The notes: generated by a model from the sequence alone, not told the origin. DNA of 47,781 nt from Saprospiraceae bacterium (GCA_020628645.1 JAHDES010000043.1:1-47781); one strand, 5' to 3'; shown: positions 1 to 9,527, numbered from the stretch's first letter. Program-made: numbers and translations.

Positions 1-93
1 CTAAGCGATTTTTTTTATCCTGTCCTAATTTTAGCTTTTGTGTACCCTTTTGAATCTATTTTTCATTTTTTAGAAGAATTTCAAAGGAAATGC

Positions 94-101
94 TAGCTTT
101 G
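94..101 (+). promoter_or_regulatory. Putative -7 promoter element of the first gene
   Basis: TAGCTTTG matches the Bacteroidota -7 consensus TAnnTTTG and lies 24 bases before the ATG at 125. No good TTTG -33 box is visible at the usual 19-base spacing, so the call rests on the -7 element alone. Confidence 0.4.
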
Positions 102-124
102 CATCATAATTCAAGGATCTATTT

Positions 125-616
125 ATGTCAAAATCATTTCCCTTTGTCTCCGAACAAATCATAGAACAACAACTCGCCCAATTCCAACAAGAAGAAGTGG
201 AATATGATGCTTTTATCAAGGAGTTAGAAGAACGCCAACCCTACTTACTGGCTTACTTGTTGTCAGATTCATTTACACTATTAACCCAGCAAGAAAAAGA
301 TTATCTTTTATACATTGTTTTAGTTATTTGGAAATCGGCAGTTGCTAAAAATGAGGGAACAATAGCAATTGTTTCAGAAGAACAAATTGGAACGTGTGAA
401 GAAAATAATTGGGATAAATTAGACAATGCAAAAGCAAAACGTTTTCGAGATAAGTTAGATGTCTTTTTTCAAAATACCCCACAAGAAGATTTACTAGCTT
501 TTGTAGAAGATAGTTTGGCAGATGATGATGATAGCGATGAAGATTTCCTCACCAAAGTAGGACGAGAACTCATCTTCATTGGCGCAAAAACCACCATCGA
601 CGTTCTCACCTCCTAA
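125..616 (+). CDS. Hypothetical acidic helical protein, 163 aa
   Basis: I do not recognise this protein. It starts at an ATG 24 bases after a plausible -7 element. It has no signal peptide and looks mostly alpha-helical and cytoplasmic. Residues 11-40 are rich in Gln and Glu, a hydrophobic helix lies near residues 60-70, and an acidic run (LADDDDSDEDF) sits at about 131-141. A short Gly/Ile-rich C-terminus follows. The gene converges on the DEAD-box helicase gene, with about 60 bases between the two stops. The coding frame is open and codon use matches its neighbours, so I treat it as real, but no function can be assigned. Confidence 0.75.
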   Translation: MSKSFPFVSEQIIEQQLAQFQQEEVEYDAFIKELEERQPYLLAYLLSDSFTLLTQQEKDYLLYIVLVIWKSAVAKNEGTIAIVSEEQIGTCEENNWDKLDNAKAKRFRDKLDVFFQNTPQEDLLAFVEDSLADDDDSDEDFLTKVGRELIFIGAKTTIDVLTS

Positions 617-676
617 TCCTCCAAAACATAAATGCCGAGACTCCCATACCCGCAAAATTAACAACTATAAAAGATA

Positions 677-1999
677 TTACTTCTTCTTCCGCCTTCGAGC
701 TTTCTTTTTTTGTTCCAGCCGCGCTTGTCGTTTTTCGTGTGCTCGATTTACTTTTGTGTTCTTTAATTTTTTATCATGAAATGCTCCTTTTGAGCCACTT
801 TTTTTAGAAGGCAAATAAGCTTTATCTCCACCCAAACGTTCCTTTTCTTCTTCCAACAATACATCAGATAATTCTACTTCTGCTGGAACTTCTTTTAATG
901 GAATGAGTTGTTTCATCAATCGCTCAATCTCCATTTGACGTTCCATTTCCATATTTTTAATAAAGGTAATAGCAGCCCCCGGTTTATCCGCTCGTCCAGT
1001 ACGTCCAATTCGATGAATATAATCAGAAGGTGTTTCTGGCGTATCGAAATTGATTACATGAGTCACATCCTGAAAATCTAATCCACGTGCGATGATATCG
1101 GTAGCAATTAAGATTCGACGAGTCCCATTATCAAAATTTTCAACTGAACGGATTCGATAATTTTGCGATTTATTGGAATGGATGACAGCAATTTGATCGG
1201 GGAAATCTGCTTGAATCTGTTCAAACAAACGATCCGCTAATTTTTTTGTCGCTGTAAAAATTAAAACTTTTTGAAGACTATCATCTGTATTTAAAATATG
1301 CGTTAGCAGATTCACTTTGGAATAATAATTCGGAATATGATAAGCGCATTGATCTATTTTGGCTAAAGGCGTACCATGTGGAGCAATTTCAATTAATTGA
1401 GGTTGGAAGAAATAATCTTCAATGATACTTTTTACCTCTTTAGTTAAGGTCGCTGAAAACAAGAGATTTTGTCGCCGTTCGGGTAGGGAATCTAAAATAC
1501 TCATCAATTGCCCTCGAAAACCCAAATTGAGCATTTCATCCACTTCATCAATCACTAGTTTTCGTAATTTTTTGACATTAATCACGCCATTCAACATCAA
1601 ATCCATTACACGCCCTGGGGTACCGATGACCATATCAATACCATCTAAAAATTGCAATCCTTGCGTACGGATATTCGTGCCGCCATACACGCCTGCGATA
1701 CGAATATTAATGTACTTTGTAAGTTTTTCTAATTCCTTTACAATTTGCAACACCAATTCTCTAGTCGGTACTAAAACAAGCGTTCGCGGACGTTTTTCTT
1801 TAGAAAATTGATGCATTCGAAGCAAAGGCAACAAAAACGCAAAAGTCTTACCCGTTCCAGTTTGTGCAATACCCACTACATCTTTTCCTGACATGATAAT
1901 AGGAAAGGATTCAATTTGAATGGGTGTTGGCGTGATGTATTCCATCTCTTCCAAGGCATTCCAAAGGGCCGTATTTAGGTTTAAATCTTTAAATGTCAT
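677..1999 (-). CDS. DEAD-box ATP-dependent RNA helicase (RhlE/CsdA-like)
   Basis: This 440-aa protein is an RNA helicase that unwinds structured RNA with ATP, as in ribosome assembly or mRNA decay. Visible motifs in order are the Q motif (TPTPIQ, about 23-28), motif I AQTGTGKT (45-52), PTREL (78-82), TPGR (127-130), motif II DEVD (151-154), motif III SAT (182-184) and motif VI HRIGRTGR. The second position of the usual DEAD is kept but the third is Val, giving DEVD. The C-terminus is a strongly basic tail ending in KKKARRRKKK, typical of RNA-binding extensions in this family. It is a single gene with a TAACTTTG promoter element about 64 bases upstream. The exact orthologue (rhlE, csdA or dbpA) cannot be decided by eye. 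Confidence 0.95.
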   Translation of the reverse strand: MTFKDLNLNTALWNALEEMEYITPTPIQIESFPIIMSGKDVVGIAQTGTGKTFAFLLPLLRMHQFSKEKRPRTLVLVPTRELVLQIVKELEKLTKYINIRIAGVYGGTNIRTQGLQFLDGIDMVIGTPGRVMDLMLNGVINVKKLRKLVIDEVDEMLNLGFRGQLMSILDSLPERRQNLLFSATLTKEVKSIIEDYFFQPQLIEIAPHGTPLAKIDQCAYHIPNYYSKVNLLTHILNTDDSLQKVLIFTATKKLADRLFEQIQADFPDQIAVIHSNKSQNYRIRSVENFDNGTRRILIATDIIARGLDFQDVTHVINFDTPETPSDYIHRIGRTGRADKPGAAITFIKNMEMERQMEIERLMKQLIPLKEVPAEVELSDVLLEEEKERLGGDKAYLPSKKSGSKGAFHDKKLKNTKVNRAHEKRQARLEQKKKARRRKKK

Positions 2000-2062
2000 T
2001 TTAAATTAGATATAAGACTTAGGACACGTTCAAATATTAATTTTTTTATGTCTAAAAAAGAA

Positions 2063-2070
2063 CAAAGTTA
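2063..2070 (-). promoter_or_regulatory. Putative -7 element of the DEAD-box helicase gene
   Basis: On the minus strand this reads TAACTTTG, a perfect TAnnTTTG match, which would give a leader of roughly 55-60 bases before the start at 1999. A TTTG lies further upstream (2085-2088) but at 14 bases spacing, shorter than the usual 19. Confidence 0.45.
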
Positions 2071-2242
2071 TAAACGAAAAAAGTCAAACCGAGAATTACT
2101 GACCATAAAATTTATGTTCCTACTTGCTTACAACACCACAAAAGACGACATAATTTCCTTGAAATAGAAATTTATAATAAAAACATATCAATCATCTAGA
2201 TAAAATATTATCTTTCTACTTTCTCATAAATCAAATTGTAAA

Positions 2243-3058
2243 ATGAGTAAATTAGAAAAGAACGCATACATCTTAGGTACAGAACGAGCAGAACTACACC
2301 GTCTAGGTTTACAACATCAAGTATGGGATAGCGAAGCGCGTGCAGCATGGAAATTTGCAGAATTTAGTGCAGGACAAACCATTCTTGATTTAGGTTGTGG
2401 CCCTGGTTTTTGTACAATGGAACTCGCCTATATGGTAGGAGAATATGGGAAAATAATAGGTGTAGATAAATCGAAACATTATATTGAGTTCCTACAACAA
2501 AATGCAGCTTTACATGCCTTAGAAAATATTCAATTAAAAGAAGCGTCCTTCGATGAAATGGATTTATCAACAGTATCTTTAGATGGGGTGTATGATCGTT
2601 GGGCTTTAGCTTGGGTCTCCAATCCAGAAGAAATTATCCAGAAAATAGCAGATGCAATGCAGTCAGGAGCAGTATTCATTGCACAAGAATATTATGATTG
2701 GTCGATGTTTCAAACGACTCCTGCATTACCTGCTTTAAAAAAAGGAATCGCTGCTGCTCTACAATCTTTCATGGATATGGATGGGAATATTAATATTGGT
2801 CGTCATTTGCCTGAATTGTTTGCAAAGGCTGGCTTAGAAGTGATTCGTATTCGTCCAATGGCGAAATTGGCGACTCCTGATGATCTCACTTGGCAATGGC
2901 CCAAAAGTTTCTTAAATATTTATCTCCCCAAGCTCACACAATATCTATCACCTGATGAGGTAGAGGCCGCACTCGAAGACTTAGATGAATTAGAATACCT
3001 CAATAATGCAACGATCCTTTGCCCACAAATGGTAGAGGTAGTGGCAGTGAAGGGGTAA
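2243..3058 (+). CDS. Class I SAM-dependent methyltransferase
   Basis: This is a 271-aa cytoplasmic protein with a Rossmann-type SAM-binding fold. Motif I is LDLGCGPGF at about residues 48-56, and the acidic ribose-binding residue is in GVDKS near 75. The middle section (DRWALAWVSNPEEII) resembles motif IV/post-IV of the Methyltransf_11/25 families. Length and motif order are typical of UbiE/MenG-like small-molecule methyltransferases, but the substrate cannot be read from the sequence. It is divergent from the DEAD-box helicase gene and followed after 73 bases by a permease gene, with a hairpin in between. Confidence 0.9.
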   Translation: MSKLEKNAYILGTERAELHRLGLQHQVWDSEARAAWKFAEFSAGQTILDLGCGPGFCTMELAYMVGEYGKIIGVDKSKHYIEFLQQNAALHALENIQLKEASFDEMDLSTVSLDGVYDRWALAWVSNPEEIIQKIADAMQSGAVFIAQEYYDWSMFQTTPALPALKKGIAAALQSFMDMDGNINIGRHLPELFAKAGLEVIRIRPMAKLATPDDLTWQWPKSFLNIYLPKLTQYLSPDEVEAALEDLDELEYLNNATILCPQMVEVVAVKG

Positions 3059-3066
3059 ATAAGTGA

Positions 3067-3095
3067 ACTTTCTAAGTTTAACCAACTTAGAAAGT
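3067..3095. repeat. Perfect 12-bp hairpin between methyltransferase and permease genes
   Basis: ACTTTCTAAGTT (3067-3078) and AACTTAGAAAGT (3084-3095) are exact inverse complements around the loop TAACC. There is no T tract, so it is not a classic terminator. Its inner core AAGTT-loop-AACTT is shared with two hairpins at 21891-21943. Confidence 0.75.
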
Positions 3096-3131
3096 CTATA
3101 CTTAAATTAAAAGGCAAATTTCAAAAACTAA

Positions 3132-4424
3132 ATGAAAAATCAATCTCATCAAATTGGCTTAAAAGAAGCAATGGCTATTGGAATTGGCGGTATGGTAGGA
3201 GGAGGGATTTTTGCAGTTTTAGGACTGGCAGTTGCTTTGGCAAAGGGGGGCACACCGCTTTCTTTTCTAATTGCAGGGCTTATTGCGTTAGTAACTTCTT
3301 ATTCCTATAGTAAATTATCTATGGCGTATCCTGATCGTGGGGGTACAGTGAAATTTGTAAATCAAGGATTTGGGATTGGTATTTTCAGTGGAGGCATCAA
3401 TAATTTATTGTGGGTGAGTTATATCATCATGTTGGCTTTATATGCTTCTGCTTTTGGATCGTATGCACCAAATCTCTTTCAATTGACAGATAATGCCAAT
3501 TTAGATACCCATATTTATGCAAGTGCAATCATCATTTTAGCAACAGCAATTAATTATTACAGCATTACTGTAGTGGGTAAAATAGAATCCATTGCTGTAG
3601 TGGTTAAACTAGTGATCTTGTTATCCTTTGTAGCAATTGGGGTTTATGGATTAATGGATAGTCCACACATCAATCAATTATCTACTGCTTTTTGGGAGAG
3701 CCCTTTTCACTTGCTTACGGCAGGAATGGTCATTTTTGTAGCCTATGAAGGTTTTGAGTTAATTGCTAATGCTGCTCCTGATATTAAAGATCCACAAAAC
3801 AACATTCCTAAAGCTTATTTTGGATCGGTTATTTTTGTAATCATTTTATACGTAGTGATTGCGGCTGTGACGGTAGGTTCTTTAGCGTTTGATCAAATCG
3901 CAAGTGCAGAAGATTATGTATTGGCAGAGGCGGCAAAGCCTATGCTTGGTCAAGCAGGTTTTACGATTATCACTATAGCAGCATTGATTTCTACTTTTTC
4001 TGCGATTAATGCGTCTTTATATGGTGGTAGTCGCGTGAATTATGAAATTGCAGAAGATGATGAGTTACCACATGCTTTCACCTTTCAATTTTGGAACCAA
4101 CCCATCGGCTTGTTAATTACAGCTATTGCTACATTAATTGTCGTCAATACTCTTGAATTAGAAAGTATTTCTACCGCAGGAAGTGTAGGATTTTTACTCA
4201 TTTTCGCAGTGGTTAATTTTGTAGGATATCGTTTAGCAAAACCAATAAATGGAAATCTATGGATTGCATTAATTGGTACGATCGCCTGCACTTTAGCATT
4301 ATTGGCTTTAGTAGTTCAACAATATGCTACTAATAAAACAAATGTGCTGATAGCTATAGGAATAATCCTTGCTTGTTTTATTTTTGAATTTGTCTATAAA
4401 CGCATGGAAAACGCAAATAGATAA
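3132..4424 (+). CDS. APC-superfamily amino acid permease
   Basis: This 430-aa integral inner-membrane protein has about 12 hydrophobic segments. The N-terminal GIGGMVGGGIFAVLG stretch (about residues 17-31) is the glycine-rich TM1 signature of the amino acid-polyamine-organocation superfamily. A second family hallmark lies near 205-215 (VAYEGFELI), the TM6 region of this family. It likely imports or exchanges amino acids by secondary transport, but the substrate is not evident. The ATG is 74 bases after the methyltransferase stop. I see no signal for its regulation. Confidence 0.9.
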   Translation: MKNQSHQIGLKEAMAIGIGGMVGGGIFAVLGLAVALAKGGTPLSFLIAGLIALVTSYSYSKLSMAYPDRGGTVKFVNQGFGIGIFSGGINNLLWVSYIIMLALYASAFGSYAPNLFQLTDNANLDTHIYASAIIILATAINYYSITVVGKIESIAVVVKLVILLSFVAIGVYGLMDSPHINQLSTAFWESPFHLLTAGMVIFVAYEGFELIANAAPDIKDPQNNIPKAYFGSVIFVIILYVVIAAVTVGSLAFDQIASAEDYVLAEAAKPMLGQAGFTIITIAALISTFSAINASLYGGSRVNYEIAEDDELPHAFTFQFWNQPIGLLITAIATLIVVNTLELESISTAGSVGFLLIFAVVNFVGYRLAKPINGNLWIALIGTIACTLALLALVVQQYATNKTNVLIAIGIILACFIFEFVYKRMENANR

Positions 4425-4501
4425 TACTAATTTAAAAGAAGCGCTGAAACGTTTTCCCAACTTAATGACGAATAGTGTGTTTTAAGTACAAAAAGACAAT
4501 T

Positions 4502-4584
4502 AAAGTTCAAATTCAAGTGTAAAGTACAAGCTCAAATAAAAAAATATATTTTGAACTTGCATTTGATATTTGCACTTGCACTTT
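4502..4584. repeat. Long imperfect inverted repeat, 36-nt arms
   Basis: Left arm 4502-4537 and right arm 4549-4584 are inverse complements at 26 of 36 positions, separated by an A/T-rich 11-base loop. The arms are built from CAA-spaced words (TTCAA, GTACAAGCTCAA, TGCACTTGCA). The repeat fills most of the 235-base gap (4425-4659) between the permease and the thioredoxin-domain gene, which otherwise holds nothing I recognise. Confidence 0.6.
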
Positions 4585-4659
4585 GAAAAACTATTAATTT
4601 TCATTCTTTTTCAATGGAATTCCCTTTTCTTAAATTTTAAAAATAACAAGGTCAATAAT

Positions 4660-6711
4660 ATGAACACCCTCCAGCTCGAAACGAGCCCTTACTTATTGCA
4701 ACATGCCCAAAACCCTGTCCATTGGCAAGCTTGGAAACCCGATGTCCTCGAACGAGCAAAACGAGAAGATAAGCCAATTTTGGTAAGTATTGGTTACTCC
4801 ACTTGTCATTGGTGTCATGTGATGGAACATGAATCTTTTGAGAATGAAGAAATCGCTGCATTTATGAATGAGCATTTCATCAACATCAAGGTAGATCGAG
4901 AAGAGCGTCCTGATATTGACCAGATTTACATGGAAGCCTGCCAAGCTATCAGTGGGGGAGGGGGCTGGCCCTTAAATTGCTTTTTGTTACCTGATACGCG
5001 TCCTTTTTATGCAGGTACGTACTTTCCATCTCGTCCAGCCTATAATCGCCCATCTTGGTTACAGGTTTTACAAAATATTCATCGCGCTTTTCATACCGAT
5101 CGAAAAACAGTAGAAGATCAAGCGAATCGTTTGATGGGTTATATTAAAGGAGTAGATAAAAATTTTCTAGGTGAAGCCATTCAAGGATTATCTGCCGAAC
5201 AAGTTTTTACGCCAGTTGTAACGGATAATATTTTTTATACCCTAGAAAAACGATTTGACACCCAAGATGGTGGATTTGGAGGTGCACCCAAATTTCCTGC
5301 TACCATGTCCATCCAATATTTACTCGATTATCATCATTTTACGAAAAAAGAAGCCCCATTATACCATGCCCTTTTTTCACTAGATAAGATGATCTTAGGA
5401 GGGATTTATGATCAAATTGGTGGAGGCTTTGCACGATATGCAACAGATAAAGCTTGGTTGATTCCTCATTTTGAAAAAATGCTCTATGATAATGCGCTTT
5501 TAGTTGGTGTACTTGCAGATGCATATGCACAAACAAAGAAACCTTTATACAAAGATGCCATTGAAGAAACCCTTTCTTTTGTTCAACGAGAATTAATGGC
5601 ACCCAATGGAGGATTTTATTCGGCACTCGATGCCGATTCTGAAGGGGTAGAAGGAAAGTTTTATGTGTGGGATAAAACCGAAATTGACGAGATACTTGGT
5701 GATGAAGCTAAAGAATATTGTACCTTTTTTGGTGTAACAGAAGAAGGGAATTGGGAAGAAAAGAATATTCTAAATCGTCAACTTGATGAAATCGACTATT
5801 GTAAATATCATCAGATTAAAGATGTCGATGCTTTTAAAAAACGTATTAAAACCAATAATCAGCTTTTATTAAAAGAACGGGCGAAACGAATTCGTCCTAG
5901 TTTAGATGATAAACAATTATTGAGTTGGAACGCATTAATGGCTACAGCTTATGCCAAAGCGGGAGCGGTATTCCAAAATAGAGACTATATTCAAATCGCA
6001 GAAAAGGCGATTCAATTTTTATTAAAAGAATTTCGGCAAGAAGATGGATTGGCTTTTTATCATACGTATAAAGAAGGTCAAAAACAGTATCATGCCTTTT
6101 TAGATGATTATGCTTTCCTTATTGAAGCAATTTTAACACTTTATAGCACAGTATTTGATGAAGAACTCTTGTTTGAAGCGGTAAAATTGAGTGATTATGT
6201 CATTCAGCAATTTTTTGATCCAGAGGAAGGATTGTTTTTTTACACTACCGCGGAACAACAAGATATTATTGTACGAAGAAAAGAAATGTATGATTCTGCA
6301 TTACCATCTGCTAATTCTACGATGGTACAAAATTTGAATCAATTAAGTATTCTTTGTAATCGCCCAGATTTTAAAGCACTAGCCAAAGAACAATTATTAA
6401 AAATAAAAGATGCCGTTGAACGTTATCCCACGTCATTTAGTCGTTGGGCAACTAATCTATTATCAATGGTGTACCCGTCTCAAGAAATTGCAATAGTTGG
6501 AGAAGAAGCTTTTATACTTGCTCAAGATTTAAACACCTACTTTTTACCCAATTCCATTAAAATGGCATCTGCAAAAGGAAATAAAGATTTCCCCTTATTA
6601 CAAGATCGATTTGTGCCCAATACGACACAAATTTATCTATGTAGCAACTACAGCTGTCAAAAGCCCGTACAAAGCATAGATGAATTGATGGAGTTAATAC
6701 TATATCCTTAG
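4660..6711 (+). CDS. Thioredoxin-domain protein of the DUF255/YyaL (SSP411) family
   Basis: This is a 683-aa protein. I chose the ATG at 4660 because the family begins with [21 protein letters not shown]. The upstream in-frame ATG at 4570 would add 30 residues lying in an inverted repeat. The N-terminal ~150 residues form a thioredoxin-like domain with the CxxC-type motif [14 protein letters not shown] (Cys49 and Cys52). The rest matches the (alpha/alpha)6-barrel half of the family ([30 protein letters not shown] motifs). Bacterial and human (SPATA20) members are conserved, but their reaction is not established, and proposals include redox or sugar-related roles. The protein has no signal peptide, so it is probably cytoplasmic. 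Confidence 0.92.
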   Translation: MNTLQLETSPYLLQHAQNPVHWQAWKPDVLERAKREDKPILVSIGYSTCHWCHVMEHESFENEEIAAFMNEHFINIKVDREERPDIDQIYMEACQAISGGGGWPLNCFLLPDTRPFYAGTYFPSRPAYNRPSWLQVLQNIHRAFHTDRKTVEDQANRLMGYIKGVDKNFLGEAIQGLSAEQVFTPVVTDNIFYTLEKRFDTQDGGFGGAPKFPATMSIQYLLDYHHFTKKEAPLYHALFSLDKMILGGIYDQIGGGFARYATDKAWLIPHFEKMLYDNALLVGVLADAYAQTKKPLYKDAIEETLSFVQRELMAPNGGFYSALDADSEGVEGKFYVWDKTEIDEILGDEAKEYCTFFGVTEEGNWEEKNILNRQLDEIDYCKYHQIKDVDAFKKRIKTNNQLLLKERAKRIRPSLDDKQLLSWNALMATAYAKAGAVFQNRDYIQIAEKAIQFLLKEFRQEDGLAFYHTYKEGQKQYHAFLDDYAFLIEAILTLYSTVFDEELLFEAVKLSDYVIQQFFDPEEGLFFYTTAEQQDIIVRRKEMYDSALPSANSTMVQNLNQLSILCNRPDFKALAKEQLLKIKDAVERYPTSFSRWATNLLSMVYPSQEIAIVGEEAFILAQDLNTYFLPNSIKMASAKGNKDFPLLQDRFVPNTTQIYLCSNYSCQKPVQSIDELMELILYP

Positions 6712-6794
6712 TTCTGACGTTTTACAAAAAACGAATATTCACAAAAGAAAAACCAAACTAGAATATGTTCTAAAAAATCGTCAAACCCCTTGAT

Positions 6795-7775
6795 ATGAAG
6801 AAAATTGGTACACTTCTTTTTTTTATTGCTTGGTGTTCTATGTTGTGGAGTCAACAATCTACACAATATAGTATGTATATGCACAATCCTTTTGCCTACA
6901 ATCCAGCATATGGAGGAATGGAAAACACCCTTAGTTTTACAGGCGTATATCGTAAACAGTGGGTAAATCTTGATGGCAGCCCTGCCAGTCAAAATGTGAG
7001 TGTACATTTACCTTTTGGGTTAATTGGAGGAGGTTTTGGGATCAACATTAATAATGACGTAATAGGAGCACATCGAAATACAAAGGCAAGTTTGTCGTAT
7101 AGTTATAATCTTCTAAATGATAGAGATCGAAGAATAGCTGTAGGAGGTTCACTTGGGATAATCCAGCAAGCTTTTGATTGGTTTGATTTACGAGCACCAG
7201 AGGGAAGTTATGAAGCGAATACCCCTATTAATCATAATGATGATTTTTTAGCTATTCAGGCAACACAAGCTATTACACCAACTGCTGGAATAGGTATTTA
7301 TTATAAAGCAGAATACTTAGAAGCAGGAGTTGCAGTAGATAATTTATTGGAGAATAAATTTCAACATACATCTTCAATAGAAGATGTAAATATTTTAACA
7401 AAGCGTCATTTTTATCTATTTGCAAAATATCAAATAGATATTGGTGAAACCATACAACTCGCACCTTCTATTTTAGCAAAATCTGATTTAGTGGAAACTC
7501 AAACAGATGTTTCTTTAGTAGTATGGATCAATCAAAGTTTTTTTGTAGGAGGATCGTATCGAGGATTCAATCCAAATTCTTTTGATTCAGTGGTCATTAT
7601 GGCAGGCACAAAATTTAGTGGGGGAATAGGAATTGGATATTCTTTCGATTATAGTTTATCCAAATTACAAACGGTGACTTCGGGTTCACATGAAATAATG
7701 ATAAGCTATAATTTAGGTAGAAATATAGGTTTAGGAAAACTTCCACCTATTATTTATAATCCTCGGAATTTATAA
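6795..7775 (+). CDS. porP: PorP/SprF family type IX secretion outer-membrane protein
   Basis: This 326-aa protein has a signal peptide (MKKIGTLLFFIAWCSMLWSQ). The family signature QYSMYMHNPFAYNPAYGG follows directly, as in PorP/SprF proteins. The body alternates short hydrophobic and polar stretches typical of an outer-membrane beta-barrel, ending near RNIGLGKLPPIIYNPRNL. PorP/SprF proteins work with the type IX secretion system, often as partners of a surface adhesin or of the shuttle complex. It lies immediately upstream of gldKLMN in the same orientation, the classical porP-K-L-M-N order. A 221-base gap with its own promoter-like signal separates it from gldK. Several paralogues usually exist per genome, so the exact orthologue is not certain. 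Confidence 0.9.
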   Translation: MKKIGTLLFFIAWCSMLWSQQSTQYSMYMHNPFAYNPAYGGMENTLSFTGVYRKQWVNLDGSPASQNVSVHLPFGLIGGGFGININNDVIGAHRNTKASLSYSYNLLNDRDRRIAVGGSLGIIQQAFDWFDLRAPEGSYEANTPINHNDDFLAIQATQAITPTAGIGIYYKAEYLEAGVAVDNLLENKFQHTSSIEDVNILTKRHFYLFAKYQIDIGETIQLAPSILAKSDLVETQTDVSLVVWINQSFFVGGSYRGFNPNSFDSVVIMAGTKFSGGIGIGYSFDYSLSKLQTVTSGSHEIMISYNLGRNIGLGKLPPIIYNPRNL

Positions 7776-7914
7776 TAATTGTTAAAAAGTGACAAGCTAA
7801 ATAGGATTAATCGAAAAAAAAATTGAACTTGTATACTAATAGTCAAAATTGACCGTTTCTTTAAAGGTTGCTACTTAGAATTTCGTTAATATTGTAAAAA
7901 TTAATTTTTTAATT

Positions 7915-7945
7915 TTTGTTTCTTTAAATAATCAGCCTATATTTA
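7915..7945 (+). promoter_or_regulatory. Putative promoter of the gldKLMN cluster
   Basis: TTTG (7915-7918) and TATATTTA (7938-7945) fit the Bacteroidota -33/-7 pattern with the expected 19-base spacing; only the last base of the -7 box differs from TAnnTTTG. A transcript would start near 7950, about 45 bases before gldK. Confidence 0.5.
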
Positions 7946-7996
7946 CGTGCCTTTTATTGGACTAACTATAATTTATAGGAAAACTCGGGTGTTAAA

Positions 7997-9268
7997 ATGG
8001 AAAAGTTTCTTAACTCACTACTCGTATTAGTTGTTATTGTAATTCTCACATCATGTGGCTCCTCTGATACAGGACAACTAGTCGGAGTATTTGATAGACC
8101 TACTTGGAAAGGTATTAATCCTTATGGTATGGTCTATGTACCTTCAGGTACACTACACATCGGTCAAAGTGACCAAGACGTTCAAAATACTTTTATTCAA
8201 CGACCAAGAACGATCTCTATTCAAGGATTCTTCATGGATGATACCGAAATAACGAATAACGAATATCGTCAGTTCGTATATTGGGTAAGAGATTCTATTG
8301 CTCATTCTTATCTGGATCATTACTATGAGGATGATGATGGTAATTCTACCATTGATTGGGAATATGAAATCGATTGGTCAGATGAAACATTAGATGATCT
8401 TTATTATCAAGGTGAAGATCGTTTCGCTGGTAAAAAAGAATTGAATATTAGTAAGTTGGTATATGAATATCAGTGGTATGATTGGGGAAGTGCTACAAGC
8501 GCTAATTCTGATTGGCAACGTTCTCAAAGTGACGGGGGGGCAGCTCGAAGTTCTTTTATCAACCGAGAAGAAGTATTCATTTATCCAGATACTTTATGTT
8601 GGATTAGAGATTTTGCTTATTCTTACAATGAGCCAATGACTCGTAATTATTTTTGGCATCCTGCTTTTGATGATTACCCAGTTGTTGGGGTGAACTGGAA
8701 GATGGCACGTGCTTTTTCTTTTTGGAGAACCAATCTTTGGAACAGTTATCAATCTGCACGAGGAGATGGGGTCAATACTGAGGAGTTTCGTTTGCCTACT
8801 GAGCATGAATGGGAATATGCTTCTAGAGGAGGTCATGATCTGGCTCCATATCCATGGGGAGCATACTATCTAAGAAATGCAAAAGGATGTTTGTTAGCAA
8901 ACTTTAAGCCTGGTCGTGGAAATTATCCAGAAGATGGAGGACAATATACAGTAAAGGCTGATGCTTACTTCCCTAATGATTATGGTCTTTATAATATGTC
9001 TGGAAACGTTTCTGAATGGACTATTACTGCTTTTGATGAAGCAGCTCACTCCTTTATTCATGATTTAAATCCAGATTTACGTTATGATGCCAAAGAAGAT
9101 GATAGTGAAGCTCTTAAACGTAAAGTAATACGAGGAGGTTCATGGAAAGATATTGGATATTTCTTACAAACAGGCGTTCGTCACTGGGAGTTTCAAGATA
9201 CAACAAAATCTTATGTTGGCTTCCGATGTGCCTTAACCTTCTTAGGACGTTCAATTAATGATTTCTAG
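7997..9268 (+). CDS. gldK: T9SS ring lipoprotein GldK/PorK
   Basis: This 423-aa lipoprotein has the signal and lipobox LTSC, with the lipidated Cys at position 20. The rest is an FGE-sulfatase (formylglycine-generating enzyme-like) domain. It starts at YGMVYVPSGTLHIG and ends with the typical MSGNVSEW, VIRGGSW and GFRCAL motifs. In the type IX secretion system, GldK forms with GldN the large periplasmic ring attached to the outer membrane, and the FGE fold has a structural role. Its place directly before gldL, gldM and gldN supports the call over GldJ, a related FGE-domain lipoprotein. A seven-G run occurs in frame at 8534-8540. Confidence 0.93.
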   Translation: MEKFLNSLLVLVVIVILTSCGSSDTGQLVGVFDRPTWKGINPYGMVYVPSGTLHIGQSDQDVQNTFIQRPRTISIQGFFMDDTEITNNEYRQFVYWVRDSIAHSYLDHYYEDDDGNSTIDWEYEIDWSDETLDDLYYQGEDRFAGKKELNISKLVYEYQWYDWGSATSANSDWQRSQSDGGAARSSFINREEVFIYPDTLCWIRDFAYSYNEPMTRNYFWHPAFDDYPVVGVNWKMARAFSFWRTNLWNSYQSARGDGVNTEEFRLPTEHEWEYASRGGHDLAPYPWGAYYLRNAKGCLLANFKPGRGNYPEDGGQYTVKADAYFPNDYGLYNMSGNVSEWTITAFDEAAHSFIHDLNPDLRYDAKEDDSEALKRKVIRGGSWKDIGYFLQTGVRHWEFQDTTKSYVGFRCALTFLGRSINDF

Positions 9269-9284
9269 AATATAAGTCATTATA

Positions 9285-9324
9285 ATTTGTGGTACAAAAG
9301 TCAGCAGACTTTGTACCACAAATT
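9285..9324. repeat. Long hairpin between gldK and gldL
   Basis: AATTTGTGGTACAAAAGTC and GACTTTGTACCACAAATT pair around the loop AGCA, with a single bulged A. It starts 17 bases after the gldK stop. No T tract follows, so it may be a weak terminator, an RNA-processing or stabilising structure, or a palindromic repeat. Confidence 0.7.
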
Positions 9325-9352
9325 GTTTATAGGCAGTATTTCCCAAAGGGTA

Positions 9353-9360
9353 TATCTTTG
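9353..9360 (+). promoter_or_regulatory. Possible internal -7 element before gldL
   Basis: TATCTTTG matches TAnnTTTG exactly and lies 168 bases before gldL, just after the gldK hairpin. No TTTG is found at 19 bases upstream, so this is a weak call. Confidence 0.3.
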
Positions 9361-9527
9361 CCAAGCTTACCTTTTTTAACATATCTCCAAAAAAGCCTAA
9401 ACTTTTTTTATATCTTGTGTTACTTTTTCGAGAAAATTACGTTCTGAAATTGTTAATACAAGTTTATCTAATGTAATAACCTTATCAAAATAATTATTTA
9501 ACTAACCTATCTAAAAGCATAGAAAAG

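Noticed and set aside
1422-1811. 129-aa plus-strand ORF inside the DEAD-box gene
   Set aside because: It is antisense to the DEAD-box helicase, which has all family motifs in the other frame.
6708-7007. 99-aa minus-strand ORF across the porP start
   Set aside because: It is antisense to the porP signal peptide and start region and lacks any domain or promoter.
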